From assembly GCF_000757825.1 (NCBI RefSeq), contig NZ_CP009451.1, forward strand, positions 1,426,001 through 1,490,000: a stretch of DNA of 64,000 nucleotides. The letters run 5' to 3'. Position 1 is the first letter of the stretch. Each line of letters opens with the position of its first letter. Positions 52,840 to 61,413 of this stretch are shown in pieces. Origin of the DNA: Cedecea neteri. Lineage in GTDB: Bacteria > Pseudomonadota > Gammaproteobacteria > Enterobacterales > Enterobacteriaceae. The notes below the pieces were generated by a model, which was not told where the DNA came from, made no database searches, and saw nothing but the letters and a program-made list of their open reading frames with translations. The position numbers and the translations under genes were made by a program.

Positions 52840-53351
52840 GTTGCATCACCCACTTAGAGTAAATTCTACCTGGCGAGGACAGCAAAACAGACTTAATATT
52901 TCCTTTAATCATAATAATGAAAGAAAAATTAAGACCGTTTACATTCAGCGCCGTCAATCACCAGGTTATTCAACCACAAGTATTACAGCAGTGTGGTTAT
53001 CAGTGGGGTCAGTATACGGAGGGCACGATAATTGTCTCATTTTTAATGAGTATTAAAACATTAATTCTTTAAATACAATGAGTTATCGATTACATTAATC
53101 TGGAAGCAGGTTTTTAAATAATAGATTAATAAGCCCACCGCTATTGCAACAGCAAGCATAAGCAGGTCTAATCACCTTCCTGAAAAAAAGTGATGAGATG
53201 TTTTCCAATTATCTACCCGCTGCTGCTAATAAAGAGCGCCACCTCATTCTCGTAACTTAAATGCCCAGGTAAATTTTTCTTTGGCGAGCGATGAATCAAT
53301 ACTGAAGCTCATCGCTGACATCGCCAGATATCATGGTTATGCGGAAGAACT
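52840..53351. other. Intergenic control region between lafK and lfiM
   Basis: About 510 nt, A+T-rich, with no convincing gene. On the minus strand a TTGACG box (52952-52957), 18-nt spacer and CTTAAT (52928-52933) could be a sigma-70 promoter for lafK. Close to lfiM an 8-bp inverted repeat AGCGATGA / TCATCGCT lies at 53287-53316. An in-frame stop just upstream of 53352 fixes the lfiM start. Confidence 0.5.
52928..52957 (-). promoter_or_regulatory. Possible sigma-70 promoter of lafK
   Basis: Minus-strand TTGACG (5/6 to consensus), 18-nt spacer, CTTAAT (4/6). It is located about 90 nt before the lafK ATG. This is where the top of the lateral hierarchy would need a housekeeping promoter, but the match is only fair. 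Confidence 0.3.
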
Positions 53352-54236
53352 ATGCAGCCTGTATTACAACGACTCAGAGTTCATCACCGGGATCGGCTTC
53401 CCGAACTGGTGAAACTGGAAGTAAATAAGCTTGGCCGTCCGTGGCATAAGCTGCCAACAATAATGAATGATTGCTTCGACATTCTCGATGCAAGGCTAAG
53501 CATTTACTTTCTTAAAAAATTTAGAGTAAACGTTACGTTAAAAAATATGACGTTTGCGATCGATAAAAATTATAAAAACACGCAGATATTCTCTTCCACT
53601 TACGGCAATCTCGGCTTCGACATTGATCGTATTTTGCTGCTGAATATTCTTCATGATTTCTATGGCCTGAGTAAAGACAGCGCCCAGGTGGCGCCGGATT
53701 TATCTCAGCCGATTTCGAAAACGGAAGAACGGCTAAAAAATAAATTAGGCCAGGAACTGACTGCGCTTGTCGTCAATAAAGAAACCTTTGGCGAAGACCT
53801 GGATATAAAGAACGACTATTCCTCGGTGATTAGCCAGTGGTCATGGTGCATTACATTCAGCCTCGAAGGTTACGAGCAAGGCGGGTTCACTATCCTGCTC
53901 GACCAGCTGCATGTCGATCGCATGCTGGCGAAGCTGAGAGCGCCGGACGGCGGAGACGGCGAGAAAGAGTCTTCGATGAGCACCGGCCAAATCGAAAGGC
54001 TGTTCTACGATTTGCCGCTGAAGCTGAATGGTCGCCTTGCCTCGCTGAACCTTACCGTCGCGCAAATTGCCGACATTGAGCCAGGGGACATTATTCCCAT
54101 TTCACTGAATCAACCGATGCCGGTTTTTATCGGCAAAGAACAGATTTTCACCGCTGATATTGCGGAAGATCGCGGCAAACTGCTGCTGAGTGAATTTAAC
54201 GATAAGACTGCCGAGAAGCATTATGAGCCAAATTGA
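53352..54236 (+). CDS. lfiM: Switch protein LfiM (FliM-like), lacking the CheY-binding N-terminus
   Basis: 294-residue C-ring protein. The C-terminal SpoA domain (I-A-D-I-E-P-G-D-I-I-P-I near residue 238) is clear and the middle CheC-like domain is divergent. The N-terminal CheY-P-binding segment of FliM (L-S-Q-x-E-I-D-A-L-L) is absent, and an in-frame stop just upstream rules out a longer protein. This fits a motor that does not respond to chemotaxis. It overlaps lfiN by 14 nt. Confidence 0.83.
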   Translation: MQPVLQRLRVHHRDRLPELVKLEVNKLGRPWHKLPTIMNDCFDILDARLSIYFLKKFRVNVTLKNMTFAIDKNYKNTQIFSSTYGNLGFDIDRILLLNILHDFYGLSKDSAQVAPDLSQPISKTEERLKNKLGQELTALVVNKETFGEDLDIKNDYSSVISQWSWCITFSLEGYEQGGFTILLDQLHVDRMLAKLRAPDGGDGEKESSMSTGQIERLFYDLPLKLNGRLASLNLTVAQIADIEPGDIIPISLNQPMPVFIGKEQIFTADIAEDRGKLLLSEFNDKTAEKHYEPN

Positions 54237-54624
54237 TCAAGACCTGAGCCAGACCCTGGATCTGGACGACCTGAACTTCGGTGATGCCCCGCAGGAAGAG
54301 ACGGTGGAAGGCAACATCCGCATGGATCTGCAGGAAAACACGCCACGGGCAAACCCGATGGATCAGATTCGCAAAATGTCGCTGTTTAGCCGTATCCCCG
54401 TCACCCTCACGCTGGAAGTGGCTTCGGTAGAGATCTCTCTGGCTGATTTAATGTCGGTGAACAACGATTCGGTCGTTGAGCTGGACAAGCTCGCCGGTGA
54501 ACCGCTGGACATTAAGGTCAACGGCATCCTGTTTGGTAAGGGTGAAGTCGTCGTCCTGAACGACAAGTACGGGCTGCGCATCATCGAGTTCAACAACAAG
54601 AACCTCGGCGAGCTGGCAGGATGA
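54223..54624 (+). CDS. lfiN: Switch protein LfiN (FliN-like)
   Basis: 133-residue C-ring protein with a variable acidic N-terminus and the SpoA domain (I-P-V-T-L-T-L-E-V-A-S and V-V-E-L-D-K-L-A-G-E-P-L-D-I). Start ATG 54223 lies inside the end of lfiM. The end overlaps lfiP by an ATGA junction. Confidence 0.9.
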   Translation: MSQIDQDLSQTLDLDDLNFGDAPQEETVEGNIRMDLQENTPRANPMDQIRKMSLFSRIPVTLTLEVASVEISLADLMSVNNDSVVELDKLAGEPLDIKVNGILFGKGEVVVLNDKYGLRIIEFNNKNLGELAG

Positions 54625-55391
54625 ATAGCCTGCTACGCGGCCTGACGAACAGAAAGAGCGGCCTTGCGGCGCTGCTGACGCTCGGCCTGTGCTTCTCGCC
54701 GCTGCTGTTTGCCGCCCACGGTGAAGTGACCTTATTCAGCGCGAATAATACCGACGCGGGCCAGGACTACAACGTCAAAATTGAAATCCTGATCCTGATG
54801 ACCCTGCTCGGCCTGCTGCCGATCATGGTGCTGATGATGACCTGCTTTACGCGATTTATCATCGTGTTGGCGATTTTGCGCCAGGCGCTGGGGCTGCAGC
54901 AAAGCCCGCCGAACAAAATCCTGACCGGTATCGCGCTGGCCCTGACCTTGCTGGTGATGCGCCCGGTGTGGACCACCGTGTACAACGACGCCGTCGTGCC
55001 GTTCCAGAACGACAAAATCACGTTGAACCAGGCGCTGGCTACCGCCGAAGTGCCGCTGAAGAAGTTTATGCTGGCGCAGACCAACAATAAGGCGATGTCA
55101 CAGATGATGAGCATTGCCGGTGTCTCCGGCGACGCGCGCGAGCAGGACCTGACGGTCGTGACGCCCGCCTATTTGCTCAGCGAGCTGAAAACGGCCTTCC
55201 AGATTGGCTTTATGATTTACATTCCGTTCCTGGTCATCGACCTGATTGTCGCCAGTATTTTGATGGCGATGGGGATGATGATGCTGTCGCCGCTGATTGT
55301 CTCGCTGCCGTTTAAGCTGATGCTGTTCGTGCTGTGCGACGGCTGGACGCTGATCGTCGGCACCCTGACCTCAAGCGTGCAGGGGCTGTAG
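54621..55391 (+). CDS. lfiP: Export gate protein LfiP (FliP-like)
   Basis: 256-residue type III export gate component with a signal-peptide-like N-terminus and four TMs. The T-C-F-T-R-F-I-I-V and F-Q-I-G-F-M-I-Y-I-P-F-L-V-I-D signatures are diagnostic of FliP. It forms the P5Q4R1 gate with LfiQ and LfiR. Confidence 0.93.
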   Translation: MNSLLRGLTNRKSGLAALLTLGLCFSPLLFAAHGEVTLFSANNTDAGQDYNVKIEILILMTLLGLLPIMVLMMTCFTRFIIVLAILRQALGLQQSPPNKILTGIALALTLLVMRPVWTTVYNDAVVPFQNDKITLNQALATAEVPLKKFMLAQTNNKAMSQMMSIAGVSGDAREQDLTVVTPAYLLSELKTAFQIGFMIYIPFLVIDLIVASILMAMGMMMLSPLIVSLPFKLMLFVLCDGWTLIVGTLTSSVQGL

Positions 55392-55393
55392 CT

Positions 55394-55666
55394 ATGCTTA
55401 ATATGGATAACGCCGGCGACATCATGGCCTCTGGCATTCAGCTGGTACTGCTGATTTCCGCCGTGGCCATTGTCCCTAGCCTGCTGGTGGGCCTGTGCGT
55501 CAGTATTTTCCAGGCGACTACGCAGATTAATGAACAAACCCTGAGCTTCCTGCCGCGCCTGGTGGTCACGCTGCTGGTGCTGATTTTTGGCGGGAAATGG
55601 ATGCTGACCCGGCTGGTAGACTTCACGACCGAAATCTTTCACCAGGCCTCTTCGCTGGTCGGCTGA
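55394..55666 (+). CDS. lfiQ: Export gate protein LfiQ (FliQ-like)
   Basis: 90-residue protein with two TMs (about residues 17-37 and 50-72) and the central S-I-F-Q-A-T-T-Q-I-N-E-Q-T-L-S-F-L-P motif typical of FliQ. Start ATG 55394 is 2 nt after the lfiP stop. Confidence 0.92.
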   Translation: MLNMDNAGDIMASGIQLVLLISAVAIVPSLLVGLCVSIFQATTQINEQTLSFLPRLVVTLLVLIFGGKWMLTRLVDFTTEIFHQASSLVG

Positions 55667-55669
55667 CGC

Positions 55670-56443
55670 ATGGGAATCAACATTCACGATCTGCTTAATC
55701 CGCTGATGGCGATGATCCTGCCGTTTGTGCGCATTCTGGCGTTCATCCACTTTTGCCCGGTGCTCGACAGCAAAGCCTCCTCCCGCCGGATTAAAATTGC
55801 CACCGCGCTGACCCTGACGGTGCTGATTACGCCGATGCTGCACAATAACGTGGTGCTGAACGAGCTGATGTCGATGCGGGTTATCCTGCTGATCGGCGAG
55901 CAGCTGCTTTGGGGGCTGCTGTTCGGCATGACGATGCAGCTGGTGTTTGTCGCGCTGCAGACCGCCGGTCATATTCTGTCGATGAATATGGGCCTGGGCA
56001 TGGCGATGATGAACGATCCGGTTAACGGCGGCTCGACGGCGGTGATTTCGCAAATCATTTTTGTTTTCTGCGCCCTGCTGTTTTTTATCATGGACGGCCA
56101 TCTGCTGGTGGTGACCATTCTGGTAAAGGGTTTCACCTACTGGCCTATCGGTCAGGCCATCAATGAACCGACGCTTAAACAACTGGCGCAAAGCCTCGGC
56201 TGGATTATGTCTGCCGCCACGCTGATTGCGTTGCCCACCACTTTTGTGATGCTGATTGTGCAGGGCGGGTTTGGCCTGCTGAACCGCGTTTCGCCGACGC
56301 TGAACCTGTTTTCACTCGGTTTTCCCATCAGCATGCTGTTTGGCCTGCTGTGCATCACGATGATCGTTTCCCATATTCCGGAGCACTACCTCAATTTGAC
56401 CAATGAGATCCTCGCCCGGCTTGACGCCATAAGGGTGCAGTAA
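55670..56443 (+). CDS. lfiR: Export gate protein LfiR (FliR-like)
   Basis: 257-residue membrane protein with about six TMs, third component of the export gate. Conserved G-E-Q-L-L-W-G-L-L-F-G and A-G-x-I-L-S-M-N-M-G-L-G segments are present. It shares one base with the start of lfhB. Confidence 0.92.
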   Translation: MGINIHDLLNPLMAMILPFVRILAFIHFCPVLDSKASSRRIKIATALTLTVLITPMLHNNVVLNELMSMRVILLIGEQLLWGLLFGMTMQLVFVALQTAGHILSMNMGLGMAMMNDPVNGGSTAVISQIIFVFCALLFFIMDGHLLVVTILVKGFTYWPIGQAINEPTLKQLAQSLGWIMSAATLIALPTTFVMLIVQGGFGLLNRVSPTLNLFSLGFPISMLFGLLCITMIVSHIPEHYLNLTNEILARLDAIRVQ

Positions 56444-57582
56444 TGTCGTCATCCTCAAGCGGAGATAAGAGCGAAAAACCTACGGCGGGCAAGCTGCGTA
56501 AAGCCCGGCAGAAAGGGGATATTCCACGCTCAAAAGACCTGACGATGGCCGTGGGGCTGGTGGCCTCTTTCGTGACCATCAGCAGCTTCTTCCCCTATTA
56601 CAAGTCGCTGATAAGCGAGTCGTTTTTATCCGTGGGCCGCATGGCCGGACGGCTGGATGACAGCGGCGCGCTGAGCCAGTTCATGATGCTTAACGTGCTG
56701 GTTATCCTTAAGTTTATCGCCACGCTGGTGCCTATCCCCGTGGCCTGCATTATTTCCAGCCTGATCCCCGGCGGCTGGATATTTACCCCCAACAAGCTGC
56801 TGCCGGATTTTAAGAAAATTAACCCGATAAGCGGGCTTAAACGCATGGTGTCCGGCAGCCACTATGTTGAGGTTGGCAAGATGATGCTGAAATGCGGCGT
56901 GATCCTCGCCGTGCTTTACACCATGGTGAACGACTCGCTGGCCGGCCTGCTTTACCTGCAGCAGCTCTACCTGCGCCAGGCCATCAGCAGCGGTTTTGAT
57001 ATTTTTCACCATGTCATCAGCTACTTTGTCGCGGTTATCGTTATCTTCGCCCTGCTGGACGTGCCGCTCAGCAAATTTATGTTCACCAAAAAAATGCGCA
57101 TGACCAAGCAGGAAGTGAAGGAAGAACATAAGAGCAACGACGGCAACCCGCAGATTAAAGGCCGTATTCGCCAGCTGCAGCGCCAAATGGCGATGGGCCA
57201 AATCAACAAAACGGTGCCTTCGGCAGACGTTATCGTCACCAACCCAACCCACTACGCCGTGGCCCTGAAGTACGATCCAAACAAAGCAGAAGCGCCCTAC
57301 ATTGTGGCGAAAGGCGTCGATGACGTGGCGATGTTTATTCGTGAAGTCGGTAAGAACCACGGCGTGGAGATAGTCGAGTTCCCGCCGCTCGCCCGTGCGG
57401 TGTACTACACCACTCGCGTTAACCAACAAATTCCGGCGCAGCTGTTTCGCGCCATTGCTCATGTCCTGACCTACGTGATGCAGGTGAAAGCCTGGCGTGC
57501 GGGCAATGTTGAGCAAAAACCCCGCCTTAACAGGCAGATAGATCTTCCAAAAGAGGTATTAAAAGCCGATGGCGAACAATAA
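56443..57582 (+). CDS. lfhB: Export substrate-specificity switch protein LfhB (FlhB-like)
   Basis: 379-residue protein with four TMs (about residues 30-210) and a cytoplasmic domain that self-cleaves at N-P-T-H near residue 267. It switches export from hook to filament subunits in response to LafE. The N-terminus D-K-S-E-K-P-T-x-x-K-L-R-K-A-R is typical. It overlaps lfhA by 14 nt. Confidence 0.93.
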   Translation: MSSSSSGDKSEKPTAGKLRKARQKGDIPRSKDLTMAVGLVASFVTISSFFPYYKSLISESFLSVGRMAGRLDDSGALSQFMMLNVLVILKFIATLVPIPVACIISSLIPGGWIFTPNKLLPDFKKINPISGLKRMVSGSHYVEVGKMMLKCGVILAVLYTMVNDSLAGLLYLQQLYLRQAISSGFDIFHHVISYFVAVIVIFALLDVPLSKFMFTKKMRMTKQEVKEEHKSNDGNPQIKGRIRQLQRQMAMGQINKTVPSADVIVTNPTHYAVALKYDPNKAEAPYIVAKGVDDVAMFIREVGKNHGVEIVEFPPLARAVYYTTRVNQQIPAQLFRAIAHVLTYVMQVKAWRAGNVEQKPRLNRQIDLPKEVLKADGEQ

Positions 57583-59668
57583 GTTTACCCAGGCCGTGAC
57601 CGTGCTAAAGCAGACGCACGTCGGCGTGCCTGTTCTGCTGCTCAGCGTGCTGGCGATGATTATTTTGCCGCTGTCACCGCTGGTGCTGGATATCCTGTTT
57701 ACCTTCAATATCGTGCTGGCGGTCATCGTGCTGCTGGTGGCGGTCAACAGTAAACGCCCGCTGGATTTTGCGGTCTTCCCGACGCTGCTGCTCATCACCA
57801 CGCTGATGCGCCTGACGCTGAACGTAGCCTCCACCCGCGTGGTGCTGCTGCACGGCCATGAAGGGGAAGGCGCCGCCGGTAAGGTGATTGAAGCCTTCGG
57901 CCAGGTGGTTATCGGCGGCAACTTCGTGGTCGGCTTTGTGGTGTTCGTCATTCTGATGATCATCAACTTCGTGGTCGTCACCAAAGGGGCCGAACGTATC
58001 TCTGAGGTGTCGGCTCGCTTTACCCTCGACGCCCTGCCCGGCAAACAGATGGCGATTGATGCCGATCTTAATGCCGGCTTAATTAATCAACAGCAGGCCA
58101 AAACGCGGCGTAAAGACGTTGCTAACGAAGCCGATTTCTACGGGGCGATGGACGGGGCCTCGAAGTTCGTGCGCGGCGATGCCATCGCCGGGATCATGGT
58201 GCTTATCATCAACGTGATCGGCGGGATCTGTATTGGTATTTTCAAATACGATCTCGATGCCAGCCACGCCTTCCAGCAGTACGTGCTGCTGACCATCGGT
58301 GACGGCCTGGTCGCACAGATCCCCTCCCTGCTGCTGGCAACCGCCGCCGCTATTATCGTGACCCGCGTCAGCGACGGCGGTGACGTTAGCGATGAGATTA
58401 AGGCTCAGCTGCTCGCCCGCCCGAACGTGCTGTATACCGCAGCGTTTGTGATGTTCATCCTGGCCGTCGTGCCCGGCATGCCGCACGTTGCCTTCCTGAG
58501 CTTCACCGCGCTGTTGCTGTTTGCAGCCTGGCGGCAAAGCAAAGTGGTGCAGCCTGCCGAGCAGCAGGCTGACGACATGGAGGCCATTCAGGAGGCCCTT
58601 GCCCCGGACACGGAGCCTACCGTCAGCTGGGACAGCATTCCGCTGGTCGAGCCGATTGGCCTGAACCTGGGTTACAAGCTGGTTTCACTGGTGGATACCG
58701 CCAAAGGCAGCCCGCTGTCGCAGCGTATTCGCGGCGCAAGGCAAGTTATCTCGGAAACCTGCGGCGTGCTGCTGCCGGAGATCCGCATTCGCGAAAACTT
58801 CCGCCTGAAACCCGCCCAGTACGCGATCCACATCAACGGCATTCGCGTGGCGCTGGGGGAAGTGAATTCGGAAAAATTAATGGCAATCCCCGGCACCGAG
58901 CTGTACGGCGAGATAGACGGCGTGCTGGACACCGATCCGGCGTACGGGATGGCCATCGTCTGGATTGATCCGGACCAAAAATCGCGCGCGTTAAACCTTG
59001 GCTATCAGGTAGTGGACTGCGCGAGCGTGGTAGCCACCCACGTTAACAAGGTGGCGCGTCAGCATCTGCCTGATTTGTTCAACTATGACGATATTACTCA
59101 TCTGCATTCACGCCTTGCGCTGCAGGCGCCGAAGCTTGCGGAAGATTTAAATAACGCGCTGAATTTCAGCCAGTTGCTGAAAGTTTATCGCCAGCTTTTG
59201 CTCGAACAGGTGTCGCTGAAGGATATCGTCACCATTGCCGCCACGCTGCTGGAAAGCTCGGCGGTAACCAAAGATCCGCAGCTGCTCTGCGCTGACGTGC
59301 GCTACGCCCTGCGCCGTGCCATTTTGCATAACATCAACGGCGACCGCAGGCAGCTTGCCGCCTACACCATTGATAACGAACTGGAGAATATGCTGCTAAA
59401 CGCCCTGAACCAGGCCCAGCAGGCGGGGAAAGTGGCGCTCGACAGCTTCCCTGTCGACCCGAATATTCTGGCTCAATTGCAAAATACCATGCCGATGATT
59501 TACGAGCAGATGAAGGCGAATAGCCTGCCGCCGCTGCTGCTGGTGACGCCGCAGCTGCGCCCGATTCTGTCACGCTATGGCCGCCTGTTCAGCGCCGGGC
59601 TGCATGTGCTTTCGTATAACGAAGTGCCGGATGACAGCGATTTGAAGATTGTCGGGACATTAGCGTGA
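57569..59668 (+). CDS. lfhA: Export gate protein LfhA (FlhA-like)
   Basis: 699-residue main export gate protein with about eight N-terminal TMs (residues 15-320), the FHIPEP region (D-A-L-P-G-K-Q-M-A-I-D-A-D-L-N-A-G near residue 155) and a large cytoplasmic nonamer-forming domain. Full length, so the locus end is intact, unlike the fhiA remnant in E. coli K-12. It is the last flagellar gene, 48 nt before repeat copy C. Confidence 0.94.
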   Translation: MANNKFTQAVTVLKQTHVGVPVLLLSVLAMIILPLSPLVLDILFTFNIVLAVIVLLVAVNSKRPLDFAVFPTLLLITTLMRLTLNVASTRVVLLHGHEGEGAAGKVIEAFGQVVIGGNFVVGFVVFVILMIINFVVVTKGAERISEVSARFTLDALPGKQMAIDADLNAGLINQQQAKTRRKDVANEADFYGAMDGASKFVRGDAIAGIMVLIINVIGGICIGIFKYDLDASHAFQQYVLLTIGDGLVAQIPSLLLATAAAIIVTRVSDGGDVSDEIKAQLLARPNVLYTAAFVMFILAVVPGMPHVAFLSFTALLLFAAWRQSKVVQPAEQQADDMEAIQEALAPDTEPTVSWDSIPLVEPIGLNLGYKLVSLVDTAKGSPLSQRIRGARQVISETCGVLLPEIRIRENFRLKPAQYAIHINGIRVALGEVNSEKLMAIPGTELYGEIDGVLDTDPAYGMAIVWIDPDQKSRALNLGYQVVDCASVVATHVNKVARQHLPDLFNYDDITHLHSRLALQAPKLAEDLNNALNFSQLLKVYRQLLLEQVSLKDIVTIAATLLESSAVTKDPQLLCADVRYALRRAILHNINGDRRQLAAYTIDNELENMLLNALNQAQQAGKVALDSFPVDPNILAQLQNTMPMIYEQMKANSLPPLLLVTPQLRPILSRYGRLFSAGLHVLSYNEVPDDSDLKIVGTLA

Positions 59669-59715
59669 TAGGGCTTCGCGCTGATCTAAGAGAGAACACC
59701 TTCTATGAAGAATCG

Positions 59716-59886
59716 GCTAAGGCTCCGTTCACTTCCTGCCCTGGGTCGGAGAGAAAACGGAGGCGACTTAAGCTGGAACAGAGCCTCGCTTCTTATTTTT
59801 ACCCTCACCCTGCCCCTCTCCCTGGAAGGGAGAGGGAATAAAAAATGTTCCCCATCGTCTGTTTTCCCCCTCTCCCTCTGGGAGAG
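59716..59886 (+). repeat. Interspersed repeat, copy C, left part
   Basis: Begins with GCTAAGGCTCCGTTCAC, continues with a shortened first module and ends inside the second hairpin of the hairpin module, where the IS110-family element is inserted. About 80 bp present in copies A and B are missing between two GTCGG pentamers, as expected of a deletion between direct repeats. Confidence 0.85.
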
Positions 59887-59901
59887 ATACCGTCTTGTCG
59901 G

Positions 59902-60861
59902 TTATCCGGCAAGCGGTATTTCAGCGTTAAATTCACGCCCTGATTTCACCACCCCATAAGCCAGCTGTAGCAGCTTTCTCATTCCTGCACACACGCGTTC
60001 TTTGCCTGTCTTCCCCCTGCTCGCCATCCGGGTCATCAGGTCTTTCACCACTTCATTACATCTTCCCGCCACTACCGTAGGCATATACAGCACGCTACGC
60101 AGCTCACGGCTCCCCACTTTTGACAACCTGCTCTTTCCCTTCCACATCCCGGACTCACAACGTCGTGGGTTCAGCCCTGCATAAGCCACCAGAGCCTTAC
60201 TGCTCCTGAACCGCCTCAGGTTTCCCGCGAAGGCCAGAAGACTCGTACTCAGCACATCTCCCACTCCCGGGATACTCTCCAGCAGCGCTTTGTCTTTTCT
60301 CAGGTCCGGGTCATCATCAATGTGCTGTCTGATTTTCTTTTTGGTTTCTTTTATCAGTTCATCCAGCGTGGCGATGTGCTCTTTTAACGAGCCAGTGATG
60401 ACCTCATCTGCGGCCTCCAGCCTGTTCTCTTCCATCTGACGCATCTCTTCAAGATTTTTAAGATGCCGCACCAGCGCGGTCAGCTGTCGCTGGCTGAGAG
60501 GAGCCGGATGCCATTGGGCTGGCTGATACAGGGCACAATACCGTGCTATCAGGGCGGCATCGCTTTTATCCGTTTTGTTTCGGGTCAGTTCGGTGTTACT
60601 GAAGGCATGAATGCGGGCAGGGTTTTCCAGGCTGACGCGATAGCCGCCATCGGACAATGCCGTGGCGAGTTCCGTGCTGTAGCTGCCCGTCGCTTCCATA
60701 CAGACATGACAGTCCCCAAAGCGGGTCAGCCAGTGAATAAACTCACGACATCCCGCAGGCGTGTTAGCAAACTTTTTAGTTTTGTATTTCTGACCAGGCA
60801 GCAGGACAGCGACATCAAATTTTAGCTTAGCAATATCAACGCCGACAGAAGTGAGGGTCAT
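59902..60861 (-). CDS. IS110-family transposase (DEDD recombinase)
   Basis: 319-residue transposase. The N-terminal RuvC-like DEDD residues are visible: Asp9 (V-G-V-D-I-A-K), Glu56 (M-E-A-T-G), Asp98 and Asp101 (T-D-K-S-D-A). The C-terminal transposase_20 domain has I-P-G-V-G and A-G-L-N-P-R-x-x-x-S-G, and a Ser-rich segment (S-R-L-S-K-V-G-S) expected to hold the catalytic serine. The frame is intact, so the element may be active. Confidence 0.92.
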   Translation of the reverse strand: MTLTSVGVDIAKLKFDVAVLLPGQKYKTKKFANTPAGCREFIHWLTRFGDCHVCMEATGSYSTELATALSDGGYRVSLENPARIHAFSNTELTRNKTDKSDAALIARYCALYQPAQWHPAPLSQRQLTALVRHLKNLEEMRQMEENRLEAADEVITGSLKEHIATLDELIKETKKKIRQHIDDDPDLRKDKALLESIPGVGDVLSTSLLAFAGNLRRFRSSKALVAYAGLNPRRCESGMWKGKSRLSKVGSRELRSVLYMPTVVAGRCNEVVKDLMTRMASRGKTGKERVCAGMRKLLQLAYGVVKSGREFNAEIPLAG

Positions 60862-60889
60862 CTGATTCTCCGTAACCTTATGAATAATA

Positions 60890-61078
60890 TCGCCAGACCA
60901 TCCTTATATGTGGGTGCTCAGAGGCACAGGATACCGTTCGGTCTTGAGGCGACAGGGAATAAGGTTGCCGGGGCATAATCTCTCCCACGGGCTCGGAAGC
61001 ACCAGGGCCAGGGGATGCTCACCGGCAACCTCCCGATGATCAGTCGGGGATCTTCCCCGCACTGGCGGGGAAGTTCAA
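60890..61078 (-). ncRNA. Predicted bridge RNA of the IS110-family element
   Basis: In the transposase direction the leader forms a 5' hairpin with perfect 9-bp arms (61051-61072) and a first internal loop closed by GGTTGCCGG/CCGGCAACC (61022-61030 with 60963-60971). A second loop is closed by AGACC/GGTCT (60940-60944 with 60895-60899). The first loop holds GGCCCT (61004-61009) and GGGAGAG (60980-60986), which match and complement the two sides of the actual insertion site. The second loop holds ACGGTATC (just before 60928) and ATAAG (60903-60907), which match and complement the element's own ends. This is the layout known for IS621-type bridge RNAs. Confidence 0.8.
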
Positions 61079-61086
61079 GACATAAG

Positions 61087-61370
61087 GGCCGGGGTGAGGG
61101 TTGAATTGCCTCCCGGCTCTCAGCGCCCCCGGTTATGACCCAACTCAGGCGGGGTTGAGCTGTCGGGAGCAGCGAAAGAGAGCGATCGTCGGGAACGAAT
61201 CGCGAACGACCCCGACTGTTTGGGTGATAACCGGTGGGTTTACCGCTTTAGCGGCGATGAGCTTGCCGGGCGCCGGGGGTTGTCAGGGGGCATGGCGAAA
61301 TGCCACCTGACACGTTCACCGGTTCGATGGCTACATGTAGATATAGATTTGTGGTGAACGGAACCTTAGC
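61087..61370 (+). repeat. Interspersed repeat, copy C, right part
   Basis: Continues the interrupted hairpin module and the right module shared with copy B (24692-24951). It ends with GTGAACGGAACCTTAGC (61354-61370), the exact inverse of the GCTAAGGTTCCGTTCAC end of copy B. The 11-bp sequence CTAAGAGAGAA occurs on both sides of copy C (59686-59696 and 61397-61407). Confidence 0.83.
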
Positions 61371-61413
61371 AGCACTCTCATAGTATTGATTTGAAACTAA
61401 GAGAGAATGACTA

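Larger units (their letters stand above)
59887..61086 (-). mobile_element. IS110-family insertion sequence inside repeat copy C
   Basis: 1200-bp element that splits the repeat hairpin: the flanks rejoin as GGGAGAG plus GGCCGGGG, matching copy B at 24675-24684. Read in the transposase direction, both junctions carry a CT dinucleotide core (GGCC-CT-TATG on the left, GGTAT-CT-CTCCC on the right). The element has no long terminal inverted repeats and causes no evident target duplication beyond the core, as expected for IS110. The transposase fills most of it; 225 nt of structured non-coding sequence precedes the gene. Confidence 0.88.

Noticed and set aside
53021..53036. GGGCACGATAATTGTC as a sigma-54 promoter for lfiM
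   Set aside because: The -12 element reads TTGT rather than TTGC and the first base is off. It lies more than 300 nt before lfiM, much farther than the clear sites before lafB and lfgB.
52838..53056. 72-codon frame between lafK and lfiM
   Set aside because: No ribosome site, no recognisable features, and it overlaps the probable lafK promoter.
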